Source: SCTM01 sp965279655 (lineage in GTDB: Bacteria > Pseudomonadota > Alphaproteobacteria > Rhodospirillales > Rhodospirillaceae). From it: a DNA stretch of 64,000 nucleotides. The notes under the pieces are model-generated. The model saw nothing but the letters and a program-made list of their open reading frames with translations, ran no database searches and was not told the origin of the DNA. Below are positions 1 through 9,046 of the stretch, piece by piece. Each line of letters opens with the position of its first letter. Position 1 is the stretch's first letter. The stretch is from contig OZ257255.1 of assembly GCA_965279655.1 (NCBI GenBank), positions 2,852,001-2,916,000 on the forward strand. The letters run 5' to 3'. A program made the translations under genes and the position numbers.

Positions 1-1363
1 GCGCCTCACGGTCGGTGACGGCCTGGTCACCCAGATCCCCGCGCTGATCGTCTCCACCGCCGCCGGTATCATGGTCTCCAAGGGCGGCCTGACCGAGACG
101 ATGGACGCCGCCATCGGCAAGCAGTTCACCCGATACCCGAAAGCGCTCGGCATGAGCGCGGTGTTGGCGGTCGCGATGGCGATGCTGCCGGGCGTGCCGC
201 TGCTCCCCTTCATGATGATCGCCGTCGGATGCGGCGGCGCCGCGGCCTACCTGAGCTTCGTCACGAGCACCGAACAAGCCAAGGCGGCCGAAGCCAACGC
301 CATGCAGTCGCAGCACAACGTGCCTGTGGCGGAAGAGCCGATTTCGCAAGCGATGAAGATCGATCAGGTCCGCCTCGAGCTGGGCTACGGCCTGCTGTCG
401 CTGATCAACAACGAGAACCATCGCCTCACGGACCAGATCAAGTCGCTGCGCCGCGCGCTTGCCACCGACATGGGCTTCGTCATGCCGGCGGTGCGCATCC
501 AGGACAACATGCAGTTGCCCGCGAACTCCTACGCCGTGTTCGTCAAGGAAGTCGAAGCCGGCAAGGGCGACCTGCGCCCGAACATGCTGCTGGTCATGGA
601 CCCGCGCGGCGAGGACATCTCCCTGCCGGGCGAACGCACCCGCGAACCCACGTTTGGCCTTCCTGCTCTGTGGATCGACGCCTCCAACCGCGAAGAAGCG
701 CTGTTCCGCGGCTACACCGTCGTCGATCCGCCCACCGTCATCACCACGCACCTTACCGAGGTCGTGCGCGATCACATGTCCGAACTGCTCTCCTACACGG
801 AGACGCAGAAACTCATGGCGGAACTCGACAAGGAACAACAAAAGCTCGTCGCCGAAATCGTGCCCACGCAGATCTCCGTCGCCGGGATCCAGCGCGTGCT
901 GCAGAACCTGCTCAACGAGCGCATCTCGATCCGCGACCTGCCGACCATCCTCGAGGGCGTGTCGGAAGCCTGCGCCATTACCCGCAACGTCCTGCTCATC
1001 TCCGAGCATGTGCGCGCGCGCCTGGCCCGGCAGTTGTCCGACACCAATGTCGACGAGAACGGGGTCATCCCGCTCGTCACGCTGTCGCCGGAATGGGAGC
1101 AGGAGTTCGCCGAGGCGCTCATGGGCCAAGGCGAGGACCGCCAGTTGTCCATGGCGCCGTCCAAGCTCCAGGAATTCATTGCGGCGGTCCGCCAGAGCTT
1201 CGAGCGCTTCGCCATGCAGGGCGAAACGCCGGTTCTGCTGACCTCGCCGACCGTACGGCCCTATGTCCGCTCGATCATCGACCGCTTCCGTCCTATGACG
1301 GTGGTGATGTCGCAGAACGAAATCCACCCGAAGGCCAAGATCCGCACCGTTGGACAGGTGTAG
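1..1363 (+). CDS. flhA: Flagellar export membrane protein FlhA (3' part)
   Basis: FlhA is the large inner-membrane subunit of the flagellar type III export gate; its cytoplasmic C-domain docks chaperone-substrate complexes. The gene enters from the left edge already open, reading from base 2, so no start codon is present. About 453 codons are visible against a usual length near 690, so the N-terminal third is outside. The first visible residues include the FlhA signature GDGLVTQIPAL and STAAGI, followed by two hydrophobic segments (about residues 43-85 of the visible part) and then the long soluble C-domain ending RTVGQV. flhF follows after 66 bp on the same strand, the usual order. Identification is secure. 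Confidence 0.96.
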   Translation, partial: RLTVGDGLVTQIPALIVSTAAGIMVSKGGLTETMDAAIGKQFTRYPKALGMSAVLAVAMAMLPGVPLLPFMMIAVGCGGAAAYLSFVTSTEQAKAAEANAMQSQHNVPVAEEPISQAMKIDQVRLELGYGLLSLINNENHRLTDQIKSLRRALATDMGFVMPAVRIQDNMQLPANSYAVFVKEVEAGKGDLRPNMLLVMDPRGEDISLPGERTREPTFGLPALWIDASNREEALFRGYTVVDPPTVITTHLTEVVRDHMSELLSYTETQKLMAELDKEQQKLVAEIVPTQISVAGIQRVLQNLLNERISIRDLPTILEGVSEACAITRNVLLISEHVRARLARQLSDTNVDENGVIPLVTLSPEWEQEFAEALMGQGEDRQLSMAPSKLQEFIAAVRQSFERFAMQGETPVLLTSPTVRPYVRSIIDRFRPMTVVMSQNEIHPKAKIRTVGQV

Positions 1364-1429
1364 ACCGGCCTGAAGGCGGGATAGAATAAGCAGCGCGGCC
1401 ACTGCAGGGCGCCGCGCCCGGGGAAGTCG

Positions 1430-2455
1430 ATGCGGCTCAAATCCTACAACGCTCCGACCATGGCGGAAGCCATGCGGCTGGTGCGCGAGGAACTCGGGGA
1501 GGACGCGATCATCGTGTCCACCCAGCGTTCCTCCGACGGCCAGGGCGTGCGCATTACCGCCGCATTGGACGACCCCTCCGAAGACGAAGCCGTCGACCGC
1601 GCGCTGACGGGGCGCAACGCCACGCCGTTCTCCGACAAGGTGCGCGAGGCGCTGAGCTATCACGGCACGCCGGCGCGCCTGCTCGAGAAGCTGGTGACCG
1701 CCGCCCAAGCCGTGGAAGTGGGCTCGCCGACCATGGCCTGCGCCGCCGCCCTTGAGGACCATTTCGACTTCGCGCCCCTGCCGGAGCGCAAGGCCCCGCG
1801 CCCGTTCATGCTGGTGGGACCGCCGGGCACGGGCAAGACCATCACCACCGCCAAGCTGGCCGCGCGCGCGCGTCTCGCCGGACGGCCCGTGGGCGTGATC
1901 ACCGCCGACACCATCCGCGCCGGCGCGATCGAACAGCTCGCCGCGTTTACCTCGATCCTCGAAGTCGATCTGCGCCAAGTGCGCGGCCCCGACGCGCTGG
2001 GCCATGTCGTGAAGGACATGATGGCCGTGAACGATCTGGTGTTCATCGACAGCCCCGGCCTCAATCCCTTCAGCCATCACGACATGGATTACCTGAAGGG
2101 CCTGGTGAACGCCGCCGACGTGGAGCCGATCCTGGTGCTGGCCGCCGGCGGCGACGCCGGCGAAGCGGCCGATATCGGCGAAGCGTTTGGCACGGCGGGC
2201 GCCACGCGATTGCTCGCGACGCGTCTTGATATGACCCGGCGTTTGGGCGCAATTCTCTCCGCCGCCGACGGCGGTCAGCTTATGTTCAGTGAGGTTAGCC
2301 TGAATCCGCACGTTGCCACCGGCCTGTGCGCCATCAATCCGGTCTCGATGGCGCGGCTGATCCTGCCGCCCGAAGAAGACCTGCAACCCAAGCCTGAGCA
2401 GACGACCGCGCAAGTGCTGCGCGCCACCGGCATTCGCTCCGAGGTAAAACGATGA
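1430..2455 (+). CDS. flhF: Flagellar SRP-like GTPase FlhF
   Basis: FlhF is the SRP-type GTPase that sets the position and number of polar flagella. The protein has 341 residues. The N-terminus MRLKSYNAPTMAEA is typical of FlhF, followed by a short B-type region. The NG GTPase domain starts near residue 120 with the P-loop GPPGTGKT at 130-137 and the SRP-family DTIRAGAIEQL motif. The G3 motif reads DSPG rather than DTAG, and the G4 motif reads TRLD rather than TKxD, both mild deviations from the family norm. It lies between flhA and flhG and overlaps flhG by ATGA, suggesting translational coupling. FlhG is its known antagonist and GTPase activator in other bacteria. Confidence 0.92.
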   Translation: MRLKSYNAPTMAEAMRLVREELGEDAIIVSTQRSSDGQGVRITAALDDPSEDEAVDRALTGRNATPFSDKVREALSYHGTPARLLEKLVTAAQAVEVGSPTMACAAALEDHFDFAPLPERKAPRPFMLVGPPGTGKTITTAKLAARARLAGRPVGVITADTIRAGAIEQLAAFTSILEVDLRQVRGPDALGHVVKDMMAVNDLVFIDSPGLNPFSHHDMDYLKGLVNAADVEPILVLAAGGDAGEAADIGEAFGTAGATRLLATRLDMTRRLGAILSAADGGQLMFSEVSLNPHVATGLCAINPVSMARLILPPEEDLQPKPEQTTAQVLRATGIRSEVKR

Positions 2456-3234
2456 GCGACATGCGAATGGCGGGAAAGCCGGTCTCCGCGAAGCGCGGCA
2501 AGATCATTGCCGTGGCGTCCGGCAAGGGCGGCGTCGGCAAGACCTTCATCTCGATCACCCTGAGTCACGCGTTCGCGCGGCGCAATCAGCGCACGCTGCT
2601 GTTCGACGGCGATTTGGGCCTGGCGAATATCGACATCCAGCTGGGATTGATGCCCAAGTACGATCTCGGCAGCGTGATCGCGGGCAAGCTGTCGCTCAAC
2701 CAAGCGGCCATGCCGTATGAGGCGGGCGGCTTCCACGTGATCGCGGGGCGCTCCGGCTCCGGCAGTCTCGCCAATATTCCCCTGTCGCGCCTTCAGCTGC
2801 TCGGCGAGGACCTGAGCTTGGTCGCATCGCGCTATGACCGCATCGTGCTCGACCTCGGCGCCGGCGTAGAGAAATCCGTGCGCCAACTCGCCAAGGCCGC
2901 CGACACGATCCTGGTGGTCACGAGCGACGAACCCACAGCGCTGACGGACGCCTATGCCTTCATCAAGATCACGGTGATGGAACGGCCGACCACGGACATC
3001 CGCATCATCGTCAACGCGTCGAACTCCGCGCGCGAAGGCGACCGCACCTATCAGACCCTGCACAAGGCCTGTCAGAGCTTCCTGAAGATCTCGCCGCCGC
3101 TGGCGGGTGTGGTGCGCCGTGACGCGCGCGTGCGCGAGGCCATCCGCAACCAGACGCCGATCCTGACACGCTCGCCGACCTCGGAAGCCGCTGTCGATAT
3201 CGAGGCCATCGCCGAGCGGCTGATCGCCGGCTGA
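2452..3234 (+). CDS. flhG: MinD-like ATPase FlhG (FleN/YlxH)
   Basis: FlhG is a membrane-associated P-loop ATPase of the MinD/ParA group that limits flagellar number and acts on FlhF. The 260-residue protein carries the deviant Walker A motif GKGGVGKT at residues 24-31, the switch-type motif FDGDLGLANIDIQLG near 51-65, and a DLGAG Walker B-like segment near residue 140. The start codon lies inside the end of flhF (ATGA overlap). The N-terminal extension before the P-loop is short but contains no clear DQAxxLR FlhF-activation motif, so how it contacts FlhF is unclear. The family call is secure; separation from other MinD-like ATPases rests on the flhF neighbour. Confidence 0.9.
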   Translation: MSDMRMAGKPVSAKRGKIIAVASGKGGVGKTFISITLSHAFARRNQRTLLFDGDLGLANIDIQLGLMPKYDLGSVIAGKLSLNQAAMPYEAGGFHVIAGRSGSGSLANIPLSRLQLLGEDLSLVASRYDRIVLDLGAGVEKSVRQLAKAADTILVVTSDEPTALTDAYAFIKITVMERPTTDIRIIVNASNSAREGDRTYQTLHKACQSFLKISPPLAGVVRRDARVREAIRNQTPILTRSPTSEAAVDIEAIAERLIAG

Positions 3235-3255
3235 TCACGGCCTCGCGGGCACGCC

Positions 3256-5637
3256 ATGACCACGGTCCCGCCGTCAAGTTCACCTTTGCCGCAGATGCTT
3301 GCGGCCGCCGCCGCTGCGCAGCCGGTGGCGACGGTGGCTGCCCCACCGCCGGCGCTCGCCTTGCTGCAAGCCGGCGCGCAGTTCGAAGGCATCGCGACAC
3401 CGACCCCCGATCCGCGCGTGACCCTGCTCGCCACCGCCGCCGGCGACGTTTCCCTGCGCACGCCGAATCCCGCGCCCGTGCCGGACGGCGCGAAACTGAC
3501 GGTGGAGGTAGTGCGCGCCACAGCGCAGCAACTCACCGTGAAATTCACCGCCGTGGACGGGCAACCGATCCAACAAGCTCCGACGCCGCGAGCGGCACCG
3601 GCCCCGATTGCAACCGTCGTTGATCCGACCCCCGCGCTGGCCGCGACGCCTGTCGGCACCAAGATCGTCGGGACGATCGAGCGCGGGCCCGATCCGCGCG
3701 TGCCGCTGCTGGCGACGCCGAAAGGCGACATCCCGCTGCGCACCGCCATGACGCTGCCCGAAGGCGCACGGCTTGAGGTCGAGGTCGCGCGCACATCGCC
3801 GCAGCAAGTGACCGTACGCTTGATCGCGCTGAATGGTCAGCCCTTGCAGCCGACCCCGCCGCCGCGTCCCGCGCCGGTCGTCGCCACAGTGCCGTCGCCG
3901 CCGCCGGCCGCGGCCGCCTTGCCGGTCGGCACGCGGATCGTCGGCACCGTCGAGCGCGGACCGGATCCACGGATGCCGGTGCTGGCGACACCGAAGGGCG
4001 ACCTTCCGCTGCGCACCGACGTGCCCTTGCCGGAAGGCGCGACCCTCGAGGTGGAGGTGACTGCCAAATCGCCGCAGCAACTCACCGTGCGTCTGGTCGC
4101 GCTCAACGGTCAGCCGCTGCAACAAGCCCGCACACCGGCGCCGCAAGTCCAGACACCGCCGCCACCGCCCGGCGCGCCGGGAACACCGCCGCCAATTCCG
4201 ACAGGGCAAGCATGGTGGCCGGGCGGCTCGCAACCGGTGACCGCCCTGCCGACGATTTCCGCTTTCGTGTTGAGCGCGCCACCGGTGCCGGACGGCGTTC
4301 TCCTGACGGGCGTCACGATTCCGACACTGCCGGGCACGACGCCACTGATCGCGCCGGTGGTCGCGTCGAGCGTCACGCCAGCGCAGCCGCAGCCGGCCCC
4401 GCAAACGGGAACAGCACTTGCCGTTCCCGCTGCGCCGCCCGCACCGACCGCGCCGGTTTTCGCCACAGGCGCCGATCTGGCGCTGAAGATCACCGCGATC
4501 ACGCTGCCGACGGCCGCGCCCATCGCACCATCACCGCCGCCTGCCGTCGCCGCGTTGAGCGGTCTGCCGCCGGTGATCGATGTGGTGCCCACCGTGGTCA
4601 CGAATATGCCGACGCAGCCGAATGCCACGCCTGCGATGACACAAGCTCCGGCGCAACCGGTGTCTATCCCGATCGATGCCGCAGAACCCGCGCCCGGCCT
4701 TCAGCTGCCACGCAGCGCCGGTTGGCCGGCCGCCACACCGCAACCGCCCGCGACCGTGCAGACTCCCGCGCCCGCCGCAGTGGTGACCGGCACCGTCATC
4801 CGCATCGCTGATGGCGTGCCGGTGGTGCGCATCGCCGATGCGGATGTGCAGTTCAACATTCGCGCCAACCTGCCCATCGGCACGACCGTTACGATGGACG
4901 TGCGCGCCCAAGTGCCGACTGTGTTACCGGTGCCCGCACCGCCGGCCGCGTTGGTGCCGCTGTCCGTCGCGCAGCCGGGGTGGTCGACGCTGGCCGATGC
5001 GGTGCAGCTGTTGCAGCGGATCGATCCACAAGCGGCGCAGCAATTGCTGAATGCGATACCCGACGGGGGCCCACGCACCGCCGTCGCCATGATGTCGTTC
5101 GCCCAGGCCCTACGGACCGGGGAAGCACGGCAGTGGCCGGGCGATGCGACGTTGCGCGCGCTGGAACGGGCGGGCCCGCGCGGCGCGCATCTGGCGGGAC
5201 AGCTTGCGGCGGAAGTCGCCGATCTCGGCCGTCAGGCGCGCGATGTCGGCAGCGAGTGGCGCACTTTGCCGATGCCCTGGCAGGCGGACGGCCGGGTCGA
5301 GCGCATCCGCCTGCTGATGCGCGAGACCGATCCGGACGCGGAAGCGGAAAAGCGCAAACGCGGCGGTGGCACGCGCTTTGTCATCGACCTCGATCTGTCC
5401 CGCCTCGGCCCCTTGCAGGTCGACGGTATGTTCAAGAAGGACTCGCGCAATTTCGACGTAATGATCCGCACCAAGGCGCCCTTGCCGGAGCAAATGCAGC
5501 GCGACCTCGTCGGCATTCTCGCCAGTTCCAACGCGGCGATGAATCTGGTCGGCGGATTAACCTTTCAGGTCGTGAAAAAATTCCCCGATCCCAGCACCTT
5601 GCGGGTAAGCCAAGACAAGAGTGGGCTTTGGGTTTGA
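3256..5637 (+). CDS. fliK: FliK-like flagellar hook-length control protein with internal repeats
   Basis: FliK is the secreted molecular ruler that measures hook length and switches export specificity. This 793-residue protein is extremely rich in Pro, Ala, Thr and Val up to about residue 650, as expected for an extended ruler. Three tandem copies of a unit of about 68 residues (roughly 39-107, 132-198 and 223-290) share PDPRxxLLAT, GDxxLRT, LPEGAxLxVEV and LNGQPLQ elements, and a diverged fourth lies near 509-555. The C-terminus (about 655-790) contains LDLSRLGPLQVDGMF and a following amphipathic segment, resembling the Flg_hook domain. It follows flhG by 21 bp. The call rests on the C-domain and context, since the N-terminal part cannot be aligned by eye. 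Confidence 0.72.
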   Translation: MTTVPPSSSPLPQMLAAAAAAQPVATVAAPPPALALLQAGAQFEGIATPTPDPRVTLLATAAGDVSLRTPNPAPVPDGAKLTVEVVRATAQQLTVKFTAVDGQPIQQAPTPRAAPAPIATVVDPTPALAATPVGTKIVGTIERGPDPRVPLLATPKGDIPLRTAMTLPEGARLEVEVARTSPQQVTVRLIALNGQPLQPTPPPRPAPVVATVPSPPPAAAALPVGTRIVGTVERGPDPRMPVLATPKGDLPLRTDVPLPEGATLEVEVTAKSPQQLTVRLVALNGQPLQQARTPAPQVQTPPPPPGAPGTPPPIPTGQAWWPGGSQPVTALPTISAFVLSAPPVPDGVLLTGVTIPTLPGTTPLIAPVVASSVTPAQPQPAPQTGTALAVPAAPPAPTAPVFATGADLALKITAITLPTAAPIAPSPPPAVAALSGLPPVIDVVPTVVTNMPTQPNATPAMTQAPAQPVSIPIDAAEPAPGLQLPRSAGWPAATPQPPATVQTPAPAAVVTGTVIRIADGVPVVRIADADVQFNIRANLPIGTTVTMDVRAQVPTVLPVPAPPAALVPLSVAQPGWSTLADAVQLLQRIDPQAAQQLLNAIPDGGPRTAVAMMSFAQALRTGEARQWPGDATLRALERAGPRGAHLAGQLAAEVADLGRQARDVGSEWRTLPMPWQADGRVERIRLLMRETDPDAEAEKRKRGGGTRFVIDLDLSRLGPLQVDGMFKKDSRNFDVMIRTKAPLPEQMQRDLVGILASSNAAMNLVGGLTFQVVKKFPDPSTLRVSQDKSGLWV
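3370..4125 (+). repeat. Three tandem coding repeats in the FliK-like ruler
   Basis: Three units at about 3370-3576, 3649-3849 and 3922-4125 encode the same 68-residue pattern with a period of about 91-93 codons. Copies two and three are closest to each other (both carry RGPDPR, ATPKGD and LNGQPLQ), which suggests a more recent duplication of that pair. A fourth, strongly diverged copy sits near 4780-4917. The spacers between copies are proline-rich. Confidence 0.85.
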
Positions 5638-5661
5638 GGCGGGGGGTGTGAAAATACGGCC

Positions 5662-6042
5662 ATGACTGGACCCTCCTCTCCGCGTGATCGCTTGCGCACA
5701 ACGCCCGCGCCCGCCGGTGACCATCCGACGACTGTCACTCTGAGTTTGCCGTTCTCGGGGGGCGTGTTGACCGTCGAGTACGCGCCGGAGCGTTATTTGC
5801 TCGAACGCGAGAGCTTCAAGGACTACCTGAAGGTCGTCCCCGGCGCGGGGGTCGAACAACTCGTCGCCACCATCGTCGACGACCTCGCCAACGAGATTGT
5901 CGCGAGGTCCTTACGCGTGACGTTCGCGACCGATGACGCTGGCGTGCAGTATACCGTGACAATGGAAGACAGCATTATTAACTCTGGGCCCAAGTGGTTT
6001 GCACCCAGTCCGCGTTCAAAACGACGTCTCGATCCGTCATGA
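5662..6042 (+). CDS. Small protein resembling a catalytically dead QueF/T-fold domain
   Basis: This 126-residue protein has no function I can assign firmly. Residues about 24-100 resemble the tunnelling-fold nitrile reductase QueF by eye: a TVEYAPERYLLERESFKDYL segment parallels the QueF pattern (I/V)EYxPxxxxxESKSLKxYL, followed by an amphipathic helix ending DDLANEIV and a strand SLRVTFAT. The QueF catalytic Cys (normally CPxTGQPD; here LPFSGG) and the FHE motif (here VEQ) are both absent, so it should not reduce preQ0. There is no signal peptide or membrane segment. It sits 24 bp after the fliK-like gene and overlaps the next gene by ATGA, so it is probably co-expressed with flagellar genes. 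Confidence 0.6.
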   Translation: MTGPSSPRDRLRTTPAPAGDHPTTVTLSLPFSGGVLTVEYAPERYLLERESFKDYLKVVPGAGVEQLVATIVDDLANEIVARSLRVTFATDDAGVQYTVTMEDSIINSGPKWFAPSPRSKRRLDPS

Positions 6043-7217
6043 GCGGCCGCGATCCCAAGGGTTACTACGTCGCGCTGGGCGTCGAGGTGGAATGCGACAT
6101 CACCACGATCAAGTCGGCGTTCCGCGCCAAGGCGAAGCGTCTGCATCCGGACTTCAATCCATCGCCGATCGCGGCAAAGCAATTCCACCGGCTGCATGAA
6201 GCCTATGCCACGCTGATAGATCCGAAAAAGCGCGCGGCCTACGACCGCCCCTGGAAGGATGCGCCGAGCGCCGCGGATAAGCCACGTGCCGCCGAACCAC
6301 CGCCCCGGACTGAGCCCAAGGCCGAACCGCGCAATCCCGATCCGCCGCGCGCAGAACCCAGAACAGAAGCCCGTCCGCCCGAGCCACCACCGAAGCGCGC
6401 GCCTGCCGACGCGCCGGTGCTGTGCCAGTGCGGACAACTCACGGCGCAGCCGCGCTATGTGTTGTTCGACATGGTCTGGGGACGTTTGAAGCGCGTTCAA
6501 CGGCGGACCCTCGGCGGCGTCTACTGCCGGGATTGCGCCGACAAGGCCGCTATCCGCGCCTCGCTCGTGAGCTGGATCGCCGGTTGGTGGGCTTGGCCCG
6601 ACGGACCGCGCGAAACCGTGCGCGCGCTGCTCAACAACATCCGCGGCGGGCGAAAGCCGGCGGACCGCAATGCGCGGCTGCTCCTGCGCCAGGCCCGCGC
6701 ATTCAGGTCCCGCGGCGAACTGGAACTGGCACGCAACGCCGCCCTGCAAGCGCGGGGCTATGCGCAGGCGGCGGACGTGCGCGGCGATGTTGAGAGGATG
6801 ATTGCCGGCATCGGCTTGCCCACCGGCCGCGTGCTCAAGGATCGATGGGCACAGCCCGGCTGGGCGCCGACCATCCAGCTCCTGCCGCTCGCCCTGTTCG
6901 GCGCGATCCTCGCCATGAGCACCACCATCGCGCTGCGCACATCGGGACCGCCGACACCCATCGCCGTCAAGCCTGCGCCGACCGTGGTTGAGACGCTGAC
7001 GCTCAAGCTTCCGCCGCAGAAATTCAACGTGGTCGCCGACGGCGCGGTATTGCGCAACGGCCCCGGCGACGTTTTCGATGTCGTGGCGATGCTCGATAAG
7101 GGTGATCAGGTCACGGCGTTCGAGACAGATCCCAGCGGCGCGTGGGTACGTGTGACGTTGGATGACGGACGCACCATGGGATTTGTGGCGTCCGCAAGCC
7201 TCAGTCTCGGAAAATAG
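6039..7217 (+). CDS. Membrane-anchored DnaJ-domain protein with zinc-ribbon-like Cys and SH3-like C-domain
   Basis: The protein starts with a J domain (residues 8-70) that has the HPD motif at 36-38 needed to stimulate DnaK. A proline/glutamate-rich linker follows (75-125), then a CxC...CxxC set (Cys129, 131, 163, 166) that could bind zinc. A predicted membrane span lies at about 278-299, and the C-terminus (329-390) has the VLRNGPGDVFDVV and WVRV elements of a bacterial SH3b domain. By this layout the J domain is cytoplasmic and the SH3b domain periplasmic. I chose the ATG at 6039 because it overlaps the previous stop and places the J domain at the N-terminus; an in-frame ATG at 5994 also exists. 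No standard flagellar protein has this architecture to my knowledge. Confidence 0.8.
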   Translation: MSGRDPKGYYVALGVEVECDITTIKSAFRAKAKRLHPDFNPSPIAAKQFHRLHEAYATLIDPKKRAAYDRPWKDAPSAADKPRAAEPPPRTEPKAEPRNPDPPRAEPRTEARPPEPPPKRAPADAPVLCQCGQLTAQPRYVLFDMVWGRLKRVQRRTLGGVYCRDCADKAAIRASLVSWIAGWWAWPDGPRETVRALLNNIRGGRKPADRNARLLLRQARAFRSRGELELARNAALQARGYAQAADVRGDVERMIAGIGLPTGRVLKDRWAQPGWAPTIQLLPLALFGAILAMSTTIALRTSGPPTPIAVKPAPTVVETLTLKLPPQKFNVVADGAVLRNGPGDVFDVVAMLDKGDQVTAFETDPSGAWVRVTLDDGRTMGFVASASLSLGK

Positions 7218-7227
7218 ACGCTTCCGG

Positions 7228-7659
7228 TCAGAATCCGGCTTGCTTGCGCCGATGGAGCGTCAGGCCCATCTCGTCGAGCTCCATCTGCTCGAGGCGGGTC
7301 TCTTCCGCCTCTTCCTTCGTTTCGCGCGCTTCCTGCGTGACCTCGAAAGTCTTCAGGTTCCGATAGGACTCGGCAAGCTCATCGCGGGCGGCGTCGATTG
7401 CGCGGCGGACTTCCACCAGCAGCGACGCCATGACCTTCTTGCGGTCTTCGCAGCGATCGAGATAAGGCACAAGCGTATAGCGCTCGGTGGGATTGGTCTG
7501 GGAGGCGAGCGCCATTTCGCGCTTCATTTCCTCGTCCAGCGCCGTTTGATTCTCCAAAATGGATTCTTCCCGCCGCAGGAGCGCGCCGACGGCACGTTGC
7601 TTCTCGTCCACATCCCATTTCCGGATGCGGATCAGCGTATGGAGATCTTTTGGGGCCAC
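7228..7659 (-). CDS. fliJ: Flagellar export protein FliJ
   Basis: FliJ is the coiled-coil stalk of the flagellar export ATPase; it sits in the FliI ring and contacts FlhA. This 143-residue protein is almost entirely charged and helical, with heptad-like stretches rich in Glu, Arg and Leu, no membrane segments and almost no aromatic residues. Sequence conservation of FliJ is weak, so the call depends on length, coiled-coil character and position: it lies 10 bp downstream of fliI on the same strand, the classic fliI-fliJ order. The 3' end converges on the DnaJ-like gene with a gap of only 10 bp. Confidence 0.85.
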   Translation of the reverse strand: MAPKDLHTLIRIRKWDVDEKQRAVGALLRREESILENQTALDEEMKREMALASQTNPTERYTLVPYLDRCEDRKKVMASLLVEVRRAIDAARDELAESYRNLKTFEVTQEARETKEEAEETRLEQMELDEMGLTLHRRKQAGF

Positions 7660-7669
7660 CGGTTATCCC

Positions 7670-9046
7670 TCAGCGCCGCGCGGGCCTGGCGGGCGCGGCT
7701 TCCATGACCGGCATGGGCGCCGGGGGCGCCAGCGCTTCGGCGAGCAGCTTGTAGCAGGTGGCGAGATCGGTCTTGTCGGTCTTCAATTGCCGCAGGATCG
7801 CTTCGATGCGCGGGAAGTAGTAGATCGCCTCGTCCACTTCCGCGTTCGATCCCTTGCGATAGGCGCCCAAGCGGATCAGTTCCGCCATGTCCTCGTAAGT
7901 CGAGATGATCTTGCGCGCGCGCGCGATCAACTCGTTCTGGTCGTCCTCGTTGCACGCCGGCATGGTGCGGGAGATCGAGCGCAGGATGTTCAGCGCCGGA
8001 TAGCGGCCGCGTTCGGCGATCGCGCGATCGAGCACGATGTGGCCGTCGAGGATGCCGCGCACCGCGTCCGAAATCGGTTCGTTGTGGTCGTCGCCTTCGA
8101 CGAGCACGGTGAACAGGCCCGTGATATTGCCGCTCTTCTTGCGTCCCGGCCCCGCGCGTTCCAACAGCTTCGGCAGTTCCGCGAACACTGTGGGCGTGTA
8201 GCCCTTAGCGGCGGGCGGTTCACCGGCGGAGAGCGAGATCTCGCGCTGCGCCATGGAAAAGCGAGTCACCGAGTCCATCAGGCACAGCACGTTCTTGCCC
8301 TGGTCGCGGAAGTACTCCGCCACCGCGAGCGTCACGTAGGCCGCTTGGCGGCGCATCAAGGGCGGTTCGTCGGAGGTGGCGACCACCACGACGCTGCGGG
8401 CGAGACCCTCGGGCCCGAGATCGTCTTCGATGAATTCGCGCGCCTCGCGGCCGCGCTCACCCACCAGGCCGACCACGGTGATGTCCGCGTTGGTGTAGCG
8501 CGCCATCATGGACAGGATGGTCGACTTACCGACGCCGGAGCCGGCGAAGATTCCCATGCGCTGCCCTTGGCAGCAGGTGGTGAACAGATTGATGGCGCGA
8601 ATACCCAGGTCGAGCTTGCCGCCCACCCGCTTGCGCTGGTGCGCCGGCGGCGGCGGCGCCTTGATGAGGTACGGCACAGTGCCGTCGACCAGCGGACCTT
8701 CGTCGTCGATCGGCCGGCCCATGGCGTCGATCACCCGGCCGAGCCACCGGTCGCTTGGGTACACAGCAGGTGCCGCATCGGCGATCTCGGCCCGGCACCC
8801 CAACCCAATCCCTTCGAGGGGACCGAACGGCATGGCCAAGGCCCGGCCCTCCCGGAAACCCACAACTTCACAGGGGACAATCCGGCCGTCGCGGGAGATG
8901 ATGTTGCAGCGGTCGCCGATGGACAGATTGTTCTGAACGCCAGCCACCTCGATCAGCAGCCCCTGCACAGCCGCGACCTTGCCGAAGACCTGATGGGTCG
9001 GCAGACGGTCGAGGTTGGAAACAAATGCGGTCAGGGCAGCCGTCAT
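7670..9046 (-). CDS. fliI: Flagellar export ATPase FliI
   Basis: FliI is the F1-beta-like ATPase that unfolds or releases substrates at the flagellar export gate. The 458-residue length is normal. An N-terminal beta-barrel region (about 1-95) is followed by the ATPase core with the Walker A motif GSGVGKST near residue 170 and the family hallmark GLVGERGREAREF about 25 residues later. The C-terminal helical part contains the YRKGSN segment common in FliI. It forms a minus-strand operon with fliJ. Its start lies 208 bp from the divergent ctrA start, so both genes probably use promoters in that shared region. FliH is not visible in this window. Confidence 0.96.
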   Translation of the reverse strand: MTAALTAFVSNLDRLPTHQVFGKVAAVQGLLIEVAGVQNNLSIGDRCNIISRDGRIVPCEVVGFREGRALAMPFGPLEGIGLGCRAEIADAAPAVYPSDRWLGRVIDAMGRPIDDEGPLVDGTVPYLIKAPPPPAHQRKRVGGKLDLGIRAINLFTTCCQGQRMGIFAGSGVGKSTILSMMARYTNADITVVGLVGERGREAREFIEDDLGPEGLARSVVVVATSDEPPLMRRQAAYVTLAVAEYFRDQGKNVLCLMDSVTRFSMAQREISLSAGEPPAAKGYTPTVFAELPKLLERAGPGRKKSGNITGLFTVLVEGDDHNEPISDAVRGILDGHIVLDRAIAERGRYPALNILRSISRTMPACNEDDQNELIARARKIISTYEDMAELIRLGAYRKGSNAEVDEAIYYFPRIEAILRQLKTDKTDLATCYKLLAEALAPPAPMPVMEAAPARPARR

